This document shows positions 8,783-16,350 of a stretch of 64,000 nucleotides of DNA, piece after piece. The notes under the pieces are model-generated. The model was not told the DNA's origin. It worked only from the letters and a program-made list of their open reading frames with translations, and ran no database searches. The stretch is from NCBI GenBank assembly GCA_006739055.1, contig AP019702.1, positions 1,612,501 to 1,676,500 on the forward strand. Reading direction: 5' to 3'. The DNA comes from Allostella vacuolata. GTDB taxonomy: Bacteria > Pseudomonadota > Alphaproteobacteria > ATCC43930 > Allostellaceae. Both the position numbers and the translations under genes were made by a program. Each line of letters begins with the position of its first letter. Position 1 is the first letter of the stretch.

Positions 8783-9567
8783 TTCTCGACGGCCAGTCGC
8801 CGGTCCTGCTCGGTTCGCTCGGCAGCCTGCTGGCCGGGCTGGCGACGGGCCTCGGCGCCGCGCCGATCCTCTTCATGGGGCCGCCGTCGGAGCGCCGCGA
8901 GCGGGTGCTGCTCGGCTTCTCGGCCGGCGTCATGCTGGCCGCCTCGTTCTTCTCGCTGATCATGCCGGGGGTCGAGGTGCTGGAGGGGGCCGGCAACGGC
9001 CCGTCGCGGGCGGCTGCGATCATGGCCGTGGCGGTGCTGCTGGGCGCGGGCGGCATCGCCGCGCTGAACCGCTTCGCCCCGGTCGACCACCTGGTGATCG
9101 GCCCGTCCGGCGACCCGACGGGCATGGCCCGGCGCATCTGGCTCTTCGTCATCGCCATCACCCTGCACAACTTCCCGGAGGGCATGGCGGTCGGCGTCAG
9201 CTTCGGCGGCGGCGACGTCGACCAGGGACTGGCGACGGCGATCGGCATCGGCGTGCAGAACATGCCCGAGGGGCTGGCGGTCGCGGCCTCGCTGGCGACG
9301 CTGGGCTATGGCCGCGGCTGGGCCTTCCTGGGCGCGCTGGCGACCGGCCTGGTCGAGCCGCTGGGCGGGCTGCTCGGCGTCTGGGTGGTGGCCAGCATCG
9401 GCTGGCTGCTCCCCTGGGGCCTGGGTCTCGCCGGCGGCGCCATGATCTACGTCGTCACCGCCGAGATCATCCCCCTGTCGCAGCGCGAGGACGAGAACGG
9501 CCACGCCATCCTGGCCCTGATGGTCGGGCTGGTCGGGATGATGTTCCTGGACATCGCGCTGGGGTAG
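8779..9567 (+). CDS. ZIP-family divalent metal transporter
   Basis: A 262-residue membrane protein with about eight predicted helices. It has the ZIP metal-site signatures HNFPEG and QNMPEG in neighbouring helices, then VEPLGG. Proteins of this family import zinc or other divalent ions across the inner membrane. It starts in an ATGA overlap with the acetyltransferase, so both are probably made from one transcript. I see no metal-regulator site upstream. Confidence 0.92.
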   Translation: MILDGQSPVLLGSLGSLLAGLATGLGAAPILFMGPPSERRERVLLGFSAGVMLAASFFSLIMPGVEVLEGAGNGPSRAAAIMAVAVLLGAGGIAALNRFAPVDHLVIGPSGDPTGMARRIWLFVIAITLHNFPEGMAVGVSFGGGDVDQGLATAIGIGVQNMPEGLAVAASLATLGYGRGWAFLGALATGLVEPLGGLLGVWVVASIGWLLPWGLGLAGGAMIYVVTAEIIPLSQREDENGHAILALMVGLVGMMFLDIALG

Positions 9568-9640
9568 GGCGGTGGGGCTTAGTTAGCTGGGCTTACATAA
9601 GGATCGGTGCTATTTAAAGAATCTGGCCGATGCTTAATTA

Positions 9641-9826
9641 GTGAGCATCCGGCATGCTGAACGGACCGGGCTGACTGCCCCGACCGTCAACGCTGCTCTG
9701 GCCGATCTCGAGCGCCTCGGCATCGTCGAAGAGGTGACAGGGCGAAAGCGCGGCCGCGTCTTCGGCTATCGCCGCTACCTGGCGATCCTGGCCGAGGGAA
9801 CGGACCCACTCCCCGAGGCCAGTTGA
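9641..9826 (+). pseudogene. Remnant of a Fic/DOC-family protein (C-terminal winged helix only)
   Basis: The 61 codons read HAERTGLTAPTVNAALADLE, then LGIVEEVTGRKRGRVFGYRR and YLAILAEGT. This closely matches the C-terminal winged-helix end of Fic-domain proteins, where the sequence after the catalytic core ends in xYxxYLxILxEG. No HPFxxGNGR catalytic motif or other Fic sequence is found upstream: 9568-9640 has several stops in all frames and is AT-richer than its neighbours. I read it as the surviving tail of a deleted fic gene. The GTG at 9641 is only the first in-frame start. Confidence 0.6.
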
Positions 9827-9845
9827 TCGCGGCAAGCGGGTCGGC

Positions 9846-10760
9846 CTACCGCTCCACCGTCGGCACCACCGTCTGGACGATCGACGCGTCGAGCGCCTCG
9901 TATTCGTGCAGGCCGATGGTCTCGTAGAGTTCGGCGCGGGACTGCATCCGGTTGAGCATGCCGCGGGTGCCGTCGTCCCGGGCGATGGCGGCGTAGAGCT
10001 CGGCCTGGGCCCGGTTGGCGACGCGCAGCGAGGAGACCGGCCAGATCACCATGCGGTAGCCCATCGCCTCGAACTCGGCGCCGGTAAAGAACGGCGTGCG
10101 GCCGAACTCGGTCATGTTGGCCAGTAGCGGCACCCCGGGCAGGGCGGCCGCGAAGGCGCGGAACATCTCCGCACTGGCCATCGCCTCGGGGAAGATCGCG
10201 TCGGCGCCGGCCTCCAGGTAGAGGCGGGCGCGGGCGACGGCGCCGTCCAACCCCTCCGACGCGGCGGCATCGGTGCGGGCGATGACGTAGAGGTGGCGCC
10301 GGGCGCGGGCGGCGGCGGCCACCTTGGCCGCCATGTCGCGGGCATCGGCCAGCTTCTTGTCGTTGAGGTGCCCGCACTTCTTGGGCAGCAGCTGGTCCTC
10401 CAGGTGCACGGCGCCCGCGCCCGCATCCTCGAAGGCGCGGACCATGTTCATGACGTTGAGCGCCTCGCCATAGCCGGTGTCGCCGTCGACCAGTAGAGGC
10501 AGGCCAGAGGATCGGGCCACCTGGCGGATGAAGAAGCAGACGTCCTCGATGGTGATGATGCCGAGGTCGGGCAGGCCCATGGAGGCGCTCATCGCCCCGC
10601 CGGAGAGGTAGAGCGCCCGGAACCCGGCGGCCTTCGCCTGCAGGGCCGCCATGCCGTTGTGCGCGCCCGGCATGCGCAGGATGCCGGGCTCCTCCAGGAG
10701 GCGGCGGAAGCGCACCCCCGCCGGCTCCGCGGCGAGGTCCGATGCGACCAGGTACGGCAT
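9846..10760 (-). CDS. prpB: 2-methylisocitrate lyase PrpB (copy A)
   Basis: A 304-residue member of the isocitrate lyase/PEP mutase superfamily. It has SGGAMSAS (about 53-60), the metal-binding DGDTGYG (92-98) and the catalytic lyase loop KKCGHL (127-132, Cys129). It would split 2-methylisocitrate to pyruvate and succinate. It is the last gene of the minus-strand thioesterase-prpD-prpC-prpB operon, 12 bases after prpC, with ribosome site GAGGGGGA. A second copy at 22298-23209 is almost identical. The KKCGHL loop and operon support PrpB over oxaloacetate decarboxylase or PEP mutase. Confidence 0.93.
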   Translation of the reverse strand: MPYLVASDLAAEPAGVRFRRLLEEPGILRMPGAHNGMAALQAKAAGFRALYLSGGAMSASMGLPDLGIITIEDVCFFIRQVARSSGLPLLVDGDTGYGEALNVMNMVRAFEDAGAGAVHLEDQLLPKKCGHLNDKKLADARDMAAKVAAAARARRHLYVIARTDAAASEGLDGAVARARLYLEAGADAIFPEAMASAEMFRAFAAALPGVPLLANMTEFGRTPFFTGAEFEAMGYRMVIWPVSSLRVANRAQAELYAAIARDDGTRGMLNRMQSRAELYETIGLHEYEALDASIVQTVVPTVER

Positions 10761-10773
10761 GGCGAATCCCCCT
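9858..10773 (-). repeat. Direct repeat, copy A (prpB duplication)
   Basis: About 915 bases covering nearly all of prpB copy A plus its ribosome site recur in the same orientation at 22309-23222. Edges are by eye: similarity ends in the last few codons on one side and 13 bases before the start codon on the other. No transposase, inverted ends or target duplication were seen. Confidence 0.85.
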
Positions 10774-11948
10774 CAGGCCGCTTCGCGCGCCGGTGCCGGC
10801 CGGCCGCGCTCGGCGAGCGGCACGAACGCCCGGTTCTCGGGCCCGACATACTCCGCCGACGGGCGGATGATCCGGTTGTCGACCCGCTGCTCCAGGACGT
10901 GCGCGCTCCACCCCGAGGTGCGGGCGACGACGAAGAGCGGCGTGAACATCGCCGTCGGCACCCCCATCAGGTGGTAGGAGACGGCGCTGAACCAGTCGAG
11001 GTTGGCGAACATCCGCTTGGTGTCCGCCATCACCGCCTCGATGCGGCAGGCGATGTCGAACATCTGCCGGTCGCCCGCCTCGTCGGCCAGGCCGCGGGCG
11101 ACGCGCTTGATGATCTCGTTGCGCGGGTCGGCGATCGTGTAGACGGGGTGGCCGAAGCCGATCACCACCTCCCGGGCCGCGACCCGGGCGCGGATGTCGG
11201 CCTCCGCCGCGTCGGGGTCAGCGTAGCGCTTCTGGATCTCGAACGCGACCTCGTTGGCACCGCCATGCTTGGGACCGCGGAGCGCGCCGATGCCCCCCGT
11301 CACCGCCGAGTAGAGGTCGGCGCCGGTGCCGGCGATCGAGCGCGCGGTGAAGGTCGAGGCATTGAACTCGTGCTCGGCATAGAGGATGAGCGAGGTGTCC
11401 ATCGCCCGCACGTGCGACGCGCCTGGGCGCCGGCCGTGCAGCAGGTGCAGGAAGTGCGCGGCGACGCTCTCGCCGTCGGTCTCCACCTCCACGGTCCGGC
11501 CATGATGGGCGTAGTGGTACCAGTAGAGCAGCATCGAGCCGAGCGAGGCCATCAGCCGGTCGGCGATGTCGCGCGCGCCGGCCGGGTTGTGGTCGTGCGC
11601 CTCGGGCAGGACGCAGCCGAGCGCCGAGACGCCGGACCGCATCACGTCCATCGGGTGGGCGGCGGCCGGCAGCGCCTCCAGCGTGCGCCGCACCGCCGCC
11701 GGCAGCCCCCGCAGCGCGCGCAGCTTGGCCGTGTAGGCGGCGAGCTGCACCGGCGTTGGCAGCGTCCCGTGTACCAGGAGGTGGGCGATCTCCTCGAAGC
11801 TGCAGCGCTCGGCGATGTCGAGGATGTCGTAGCCGCGATAGTGCAGATCGTTGCCGCTGCGCCCGACGGTGCAGAGCGCGGTGCGCCCCGCCGTGACGCC
11901 GGACAGGGCGACGGACTTTTTGCGCGGGGGCGATGCGGGTTCGGACAT
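10773..11948 (-). CDS. prpC: 2-methylcitrate synthase PrpC
   Basis: A 391-residue short-form citrate synthase. Catalytic His residues lie in GPKHGGANE and GFGHPVY, with the Asp in the segment [14 protein letters not shown]. The N-terminal GLSGV..-like stretch ([18 protein letters not shown]) and DLHYRGYDI are characteristic of methylcitrate/citrate synthase type II. It condenses propionyl-CoA with oxaloacetate. The start is ATG at 11948, preceded by GGAGAGAACCC; the frame is open further upstream only as shadow inside prpD. It lies between prpD and prpB, which settles the methylcitrate role. Confidence 0.94.
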   Translation of the reverse strand: MSEPASPPRKKSVALSGVTAGRTALCTVGRSGNDLHYRGYDILDIAERCSFEEIAHLLVHGTLPTPVQLAAYTAKLRALRGLPAAVRRTLEALPAAAHPMDVMRSGVSALGCVLPEAHDHNPAGARDIADRLMASLGSMLLYWYHYAHHGRTVEVETDGESVAAHFLHLLHGRRPGASHVRAMDTSLILYAEHEFNASTFTARSIAGTGADLYSAVTGGIGALRGPKHGGANEVAFEIQKRYADPDAAEADIRARVAAREVVIGFGHPVYTIADPRNEIIKRVARGLADEAGDRQMFDIACRIEAVMADTKRMFANLDWFSAVSYHLMGVPTAMFTPLFVVARTSGWSAHVLEQRVDNRIIRPSAEYVGPENRAFVPLAERGRPAPAREAA

Positions 11949-11973
11949 GGGTTCTCTCCGAAGGCGGTCGGGG

Positions 11974-13494
11974 TCAGCTCTGCGGCCGGAAGATGCCGGC
12001 GGCGGCGGGCGCCAGCAGGCGGTCCGGGTCGACCGCGAAGTTGAGGCCGCCAAGCTCCTCGGCCGACAGCTCCGGCAGGCGCTCGACCGTGGCGAGGAAG
12101 CGGTCCTGCTCGGGCTTGGCGACGATGCCGTCGGCCAGCATGCGGAACTTCGCGACATAGTCCGGGCGGCTCCACGGCCGGGCGCCCAGCGGGTGGGCGT
12201 CGGCGACGGCGATCTCGTCCTCGACGACGCGGCCGTCGGCCAGGGTCACGACGACGCGGCCGCCGAACGCCTTCACTGCCGGGTCGGGCGAGTGGTAGCG
12301 GCGGGTCCATTCCGGGTCCTCGACGGTGCGGACCTTGTGCCACAGGGCGACCGTGTCGGGCCGGGCGGCACGCTCCGGCGCGTAGGAGCGCTCGTGGTGC
12401 CAGCCGCCGTCCTGGAGGGCGACCGCGAAGATGTACATGATCGAATGGTCGAGCGTTTCCCGGCTCGCCGCCGGGTCCATCTTCTGCGGGTCGTTGGCGC
12501 CGGTGCCGATGACGGAGTGGGTGTGGTGGCTGGTCCGGATCAGGATGTCGCGGACCTGCGACAGGTCGCTGACCCTGGGCCCCATGCGCCGTGCCAGATC
12601 GATCAGCGCCTGGCTCTGGTACTCGGCCGAATGCTCCTTGGTGTAGCTGTCGAGGATGGCGCGTTTGGCCTCGCCCGGCCCGGGCAGCGGCACCTGATAC
12701 CGCGCCTCCGGGCCGCCCAGCAGCCAGGCGATGAAGCCGTCCTCGCCCTCCCAGGCGGGGGAGGGGGCGCTCTCGCCGCGCATGGCGCGGTCGACCGCCT
12801 CGATCGCCATCTTGCCGGCGAAGGCCGGCGCATAGGCCTTCCAGGACGAGATCTCGCCCTTGCGCGACTGCCGGGTGGTGGTGGTGACGTGCAGCGCCTG
12901 CTGCACCGCCTGGTAGATCGTCTCCTGCGGCAGGTCGAGGAGCGCGCCGATGCCGGCGGCGGCGGAGGGGCCGAGATGGGCGATGTGGTCGATCTTGTGC
13001 GCGTGCAGGCAGATGCCCTTCACCAGGTCGACCTGGATCTCGTAGCCGGCAGCGATGCCGCGCAGCAGGTCGGCGCCGGAGCGACCGCAATGCTGGGCGA
13101 CGGCCAGCACCGCCGGGATGTTGTCGCCGGGGTGGGAATAGTCGGCAGCCAGGAAGGTGTCGTGATAGTCGAGTTCGCGCACCGCGACGCCGTTGGCCCA
13201 GGCGGCCCATTCCGGCGAGACGCGCCGGTTGGGGAAGTCGGACAGGCCGAAGACGGTGGCGCCCGGCCGGTAGGGATGGGCGACCGCCTGGACCCGCGCG
13301 CTCGCGACCGGGTGGCGGTTGAGCGAGGCGGCGGCGACGGCGGCGTTGTCGATCACCCGGTTGCCGATCATCTTCGCCACCGCGTCGTCGACCGGCACCG
13401 GGTCGGCGGCGACGGCGGCGATCTTCCACGCGAGCTGCTCCTCGCGCGGCAGGGGCTCGGCGGACTTGTAGGTGCGGACGGTGTGCAGCTTCAC
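11974..13494 (-). CDS. prpD: 2-methylcitrate dehydratase PrpD (MmgE/PrpD family)
   Basis: A 506-residue MmgE/PrpD protein, close to the usual length. It includes the family stretch [20 protein letters not shown] (about residues 106-125) and [19 protein letters not shown] (about 164). It dehydrates 2-methylcitrate to 2-methyl-cis-aconitate. The start codon is GTG at 13494, overlapping the stop of the upstream thioesterase gene (GTGA, 13491-13494), so the two are coupled. No acnD/prpF pair is seen here, so rehydration probably relies on an aconitase elsewhere, as in organisms that use PrpD. Confidence 0.94.
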   Translation of the reverse strand: MKLHTVRTYKSAEPLPREEQLAWKIAAVAADPVPVDDAVAKMIGNRVIDNAAVAAASLNRHPVASARVQAVAHPYRPGATVFGLSDFPNRRVSPEWAAWANGVAVRELDYHDTFLAADYSHPGDNIPAVLAVAQHCGRSGADLLRGIAAGYEIQVDLVKGICLHAHKIDHIAHLGPSAAAGIGALLDLPQETIYQAVQQALHVTTTTRQSRKGEISSWKAYAPAFAGKMAIEAVDRAMRGESAPSPAWEGEDGFIAWLLGGPEARYQVPLPGPGEAKRAILDSYTKEHSAEYQSQALIDLARRMGPRVSDLSQVRDILIRTSHHTHSVIGTGANDPQKMDPAASRETLDHSIMYIFAVALQDGGWHHERSYAPERAARPDTVALWHKVRTVEDPEWTRRYHSPDPAVKAFGGRVVVTLADGRVVEDEIAVADAHPLGARPWSRPDYVAKFRMLADGIVAKPEQDRFLATVERLPELSAEELGGLNFAVDPDRLLAPAAAGIFRPQS

Positions 13495-13907
13495 GGTTCA
13501 CTCGGCTCCGGTAGGAGTTGCGGGATGGCGACCGGGCGTCCGGCCGTGTCGACGGCGACCATCTCGAAGCGGCCGCGCATGGCGAGCCGACGCTCGCCGG
13601 TCACCAGCGTCTCGGCCGTGACCTCGACCTCGACCGACATCGAGCTGCGGCCGGAGCGCACGACGCGGGCGTCGATCTCGACGACCTGGCCGACCTGGAC
13701 GGGCAAGTGGAAATCGATGTCGTGGGTCGCTGCCATGACGACCGGCGCGCGGGCGTGGCGGCTGGCGGCGACGAACGCGGCCTTGCCCATCAGCGCCAGC
13801 GCGGTGCCGCCGAAGAGCGTGCCGTAATGGTTCGACTGCTCGGGGAAGACCATCTCCAGGAAGCGGGCGCCGCTCGCCGGCGTCGGTATCGGAACTGCGA
13901 CCTGCAT
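13491..13907 (-). CDS. Acyl-CoA thioesterase (hotdog fold, YciA/BACH type)
   Basis: A 138-residue hotdog protein containing [20 protein letters not shown] (the catalytic Asn-x-x-G-xx-FGG segment) and [17 protein letters not shown]. It hydrolyses acyl-CoA thioesters. As first gene of the methylcitrate operon it may relieve propionyl-CoA build-up or recycle CoA (inference). I choose ATG at 13907 over the longer ATG at 13961, because the extra residues are a charged run (KRRRRRD) overlapping the probable promoter and operator DNA. A GGCGGAGAGAC ribosome site precedes 13907. Confidence 0.88.
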   Translation of the reverse strand: MQVAVPIPTPASGARFLEMVFPEQSNHYGTLFGGTALALMGKAAFVAASRHARAPVVMAATHDIDFHLPVQVGQVVEIDARVVRSGRSSMSVEVEVTAETLVTGERRLAMRGRFEMVAVDTAGRPVAIPQLLPEPSEP

Positions 13908-14048
13908 GTCTCTCCGCCTCCGCCGCTTGTTTTCGCCATCGTCGTTCCGCAATATCTGCAACGTGCTTCATCGGCGTAAGAACTGAATTTGCGTAGGTTT
14001 GCGGATGTGAGTCCGTGGCGTTGCAAATATTGCGAAGCGGAGAACGAG
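13908..14048. promoter_or_regulatory. Divergent promoter region of the methylcitrate operon and its regulator, with inverted operator pair
   Basis: The 141-base gap between the divergent genes carries two copies of one element in opposite orientation. The minus-strand copy is at 13945-13963; the plus-strand copy, CGTTGCAAATATTGCGAAG, is at 14019-14037. They match at 16 of 19 positions by eye. Each shares the TTTGCAA/TTGCA core known for RamB-type regulators of acetate and propionate genes. The plus copy ends about 11 bases before the regulator start and covers its ribosome-site area, which suggests autoregulation. Promoter hexamers are not clear. Confidence 0.6.
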
Positions 14049-15464
14049 ATGCGGAAGGCCTTCGTCGGCGTGCAGTTGCGCCGCCTGCGGGAAGAGCGGC
14101 GCCTGAGCCAGGCCCAGCTCGCCACCCTGCTCGGTCTGTCGACCAGCTACCTGAGCCAGCTTGAGCAGAACCAGCGGCCGTTGACCGTGCCGGTGCTGCT
14201 GAAGATCAACGGCACGTTCGGGACCGACGTCCCGCTCTTCTCCGAGGCGGACGAGGGGCGCCTCGTCGCCGACCTGCGCGAGGCCCTGTCGGAGGCCCAG
14301 ACGGGGGAGGCGGTGGCGCTGGCCGAGATCCGCGAGCTCGCCGCCAGCATGCCGGCGGTCGGCCGCGCCCTGGTCACCCTGCATCGGCGCTATCGCGAGG
14401 GTGCAGAGCGGGCCGAGGCGATGGCTGCCCGCCTCGGCGACGACTGGCACCAGGCCAAGCCCGTGCCGATGCCGTTCGAGGAGGTGCGGGATTTCTTCTA
14501 TGCCCGGCACAACCACATAGCCGAGCTGGACGAGGCGGCGGAGGCACTGAACCGCACGGCCGCGCTGGCGCAGGGCCACGCCCATGACGGGCTGGCCGCC
14601 TACCTGTCCGAGCGCCACGGCATTCGAGTGCTGATGGAGGCCGAGGACACACCGGGCGGTATCCAGCGGCGCTTCGAGCCGGCCGACCGCGTCCTGCGGC
14701 TGTCGGCCAGCCTGCGCCCGGGCCAGCAGGCGTTCCAGATGGCGACGCAGCTGGCCTTCCTGGAGGCGGGCGACATGCTGCGCCGCCTGGCCGATGTCGC
14801 CGCCTTCTCCACCGCCGAGGCTCGGTCGCTGGCCCGCATCGGTCTCGCCAACTACTTCGCCGGTGCGCTGATCCTGCCCTATGGCGCGTTCCTGCATGCA
14901 GCCGAGGACTGCCGCTACGACATCGAGCGGCTGGGACGGCAGTTCGACGTCGGCTACGAGACGGTCTGTCACCGTCTCAGCACGCTGCAGCGTCCGACCG
15001 CCCCCGGCATCCCGTTCTTCTTCATCCGCGTCGACCGGGCTGGCAACATCTCCAAGCGGCAGTCGGCGACGGACTTTCATTTCTCCCGGGTCGGCGGGAC
15101 CTGCCCGCTGTGGAATGTCTACGAGGCGTTCGCCTTTCCCGGCCGCATCCTGACCCAGAAGGCGCAGATGCCGGACGGCCGGACCTATCTCTGGATCGCG
15201 CGGACCGTCACCCGCGCCCATGGCCCCTACGGCATGCCGGGCAAGACCTTCTCGATCGGCCTCGGCTGCGACCTGCGCCATGCGGGCCGGCTCGTCTATT
15301 CGAAGGGTCTCAATCTGGCGGACGCCGAGGCGGCGACGCCAATCGGCGCCGGGTGCAAGGTGTGTGATCGGCGGGATTGTCCGCAGCGGGCATTTCCGCC
15401 GATCGGGCGGGCCCTTGCCGTCGACGAGAACCGCAGCCGCTTCGCGCCGTATCCGGTGTCATGA
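14049..15464 (+). CDS. XRE-family short-chain fatty acid transcription regulator (RamB/PrpR type)
   Basis: A 471-residue protein. The N-terminal helix-turn-helix (about residues 6-62; RLREERRLSQAQLA and STSYLSQLEQNQRP) is followed by an IrrE/ImmA-like middle domain lacking the HExxH zinc motif (QMATQLAFLEA at that place). The C-terminal DUF2083-like domain has cysteines GTCPLW and CKVCDRRDCPQ, a possible metal or ligand site. This is the architecture of RamB and of mycobacterial-type PrpR, which senses short-chain acyl-CoA. I choose ATG 14049, where the HTH homology begins, over 13989, whose 20 extra residues are not family-like. It is divergent from the methylcitrate operon and presumably controls it. 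Confidence 0.9.
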   Translation: MRKAFVGVQLRRLREERRLSQAQLATLLGLSTSYLSQLEQNQRPLTVPVLLKINGTFGTDVPLFSEADEGRLVADLREALSEAQTGEAVALAEIRELAASMPAVGRALVTLHRRYREGAERAEAMAARLGDDWHQAKPVPMPFEEVRDFFYARHNHIAELDEAAEALNRTAALAQGHAHDGLAAYLSERHGIRVLMEAEDTPGGIQRRFEPADRVLRLSASLRPGQQAFQMATQLAFLEAGDMLRRLADVAAFSTAEARSLARIGLANYFAGALILPYGAFLHAAEDCRYDIERLGRQFDVGYETVCHRLSTLQRPTAPGIPFFFIRVDRAGNISKRQSATDFHFSRVGGTCPLWNVYEAFAFPGRILTQKAQMPDGRTYLWIARTVTRAHGPYGMPGKTFSIGLGCDLRHAGRLVYSKGLNLADAEAATPIGAGCKVCDRRDCPQRAFPPIGRALAVDENRSRFAPYPVS

Positions 15465-16006
15465 GCGTCCCGGCCGTCCGCGCGCGGGGCGCGCCGCAGC
15501 CCCTACCGTTGCTCGACATCCGTGTCGACGCGGACCGGGTCTCGGTCTCCATCGCCCGGGCGTTGGATGCCAGTCCCGGCGTGGCCTTGCGGGCCGACGA
15601 ATGCCGCCGGCAGGTTCTGCGCGGACTCGGCCGGCTGGGGGCCGGTCGGGCGAGCGCCGACGGCGACGAGATGTTCGTGCGCTGCCGGTCAGGGCGCCGG
15701 GCGCGGATCGCCGATGTCGTTGCGCGGCTGGAGCGCCGCATCGCAGAGCTCGCGGATCGCCCACTCCCCGGTTCCCTGGTCGAGGCGGCGCTTGGCATCA
15801 CCCCGGCCGAGCGTGTCGCCTGGACGAGGGACGGCCGGCTCCCGCGCCAGGGGACCGGCTTCATGCGCCGCGGGCAGCCGATCCCCCTCTACGGCTATCC
15901 GGTGGCGGCGATCGCTCGCCTGATCGCGGAGCCGGCGATCGTCGCCGGGTGGCGCATGGGCGCAGGATCCGGAACTGTCCAAGCCGCTGGACCCGCCCCC
16001 TCTTGA
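15461..16006 (+). CDS. Hypothetical protein coupled to the RamB/PrpR-like regulator
   Basis: A 181-residue product I do not recognise. Its ATG overlaps the regulator's stop (ATGA, 15461-15464), which supports a real, co-translated gene, and third-position GC is high like the neighbours. It is rich in Arg and Ala, with no membrane segment or signal peptide. A conserved-looking C-terminal part is ALGITPAERVAWTRDGRLP, then RRGQPIPLYGYPVAAIARLI. That pattern could be a small DNA-binding or substrate-recognition fold, but this is a guess. It ends just before the nrdAB riboswitch promoter. Confidence 0.6.
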   Translation: MSVPAVRARGAPQPLPLLDIRVDADRVSVSIARALDASPGVALRADECRRQVLRGLGRLGAGRASADGDEMFVRCRSGRRARIADVVARLERRIAELADRPLPGSLVEAALGITPAERVAWTRDGRLPRQGTGFMRRGQPIPLYGYPVAAIARLIAEPAIVAGWRMGAGSGTVQAAGPAPS

Positions 16007-16032
16007 CGAGCACGGTCGATCGGCCACAACAT
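16003..16032 (+). promoter_or_regulatory. Candidate promoter of the nrdAB riboswitch leader
   Basis: TTGACG (16003-16008) and CAACAT (16027-16032) are separated by 18 bases. Transcription would start near 16040, immediately before the 5' edge of the cobalamin riboswitch at about 16044. The -10 is weak, but the position fits well. Confidence 0.45.
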
Positions 16033-16043
16033 CTTGCGTCCAC

Positions 16044-16228
16044 GGTTCCTCGTTGCCGATCGCATCGAGGCTAAGAGGGAACCCGGTGCGCCGTCGATCG
16101 CGACGGCTATGCCGGGGCTGCCCCCGCAACTGTAAGCGGCGAGCGGCTGCCGAGATCGGCCACTGGCGTCGCAAGACGCCGGGAAGGCCAGGCAGACCGC
16201 GGTGACCCGCGAGCCAGGAGACCTGCCG
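16044..16228 (+). ncRNA. Cobalamin (adenosylcobalamin) riboswitch upstream of nrdAB
   Basis: The conserved blocks of the family appear in order: AAGAGGGAACCCGGTG (16073-16088), GCCCCCGCAACTGTAAGCGG (16120-16139), the B12 box GCCACTGG (16159-16166), GGGAAGGCCAGGC (16181-16193) and CGCGAGCCAGGAGACCTGCC (16209-16228). The closing P1 strand may be around 16044. Such elements turn genes off when cobalamin is bound. Here the controlled genes encode a B12-independent ribonucleotide reductase. The output mechanism is not certain. A GGGGAC/GTCCCC hairpin (16288-16303) follows, and CCCC at 16327-16330 could pair with the GGGG of the nrdA ribosome site, so translational control is plausible. Confidence 0.95.
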
Positions 16229-16248
16229 TGCACGAAGAGATGGTCCGC

Positions 16249-16272
16249 GGGCGGGGTGCTCCGCTGGGTCGC
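16249..16272 (+). promoter_or_regulatory. Riboswitch output element shared by the nrdAB and metE leaders
   Basis: These 24 bases recur downstream of the metE riboswitch (21986-22009, minus strand) with one difference (C/T at the sixteenth base). The spacing from the end of the aptamer is nearly the same (20 and 19 bases). The core GCGG-GGTGCT-CCG(C/T) can form a small hairpin, and the C/T change keeps pairing as G-U. It may be the P13/L13 arm that docks on the aptamer's L5 loop in this riboswitch class (inference). Confidence 0.55.
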
Positions 16273-16350
16273 CTGTCGGCAGCTCGGGGGGACATGCGTC
16301 CCCGGGCCCGCGGTCGCCCATCCGATCCCCGCCATCGATGGGGGAACGGC

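Noticed and set aside
9641-9826. Stand-alone 61-residue DNA-binding protein
   Set aside because: The sequence matches the C-terminal end of Fic proteins, starts inside that domain and lacks a ribosome site, so a remnant is the better reading.
16228-16350. Upstream start for NrdA at 16228
   Set aside because: It falls at the last bases of the riboswitch and adds 41 residues not like NrdA; ATG 16351 has a proper ribosome site.
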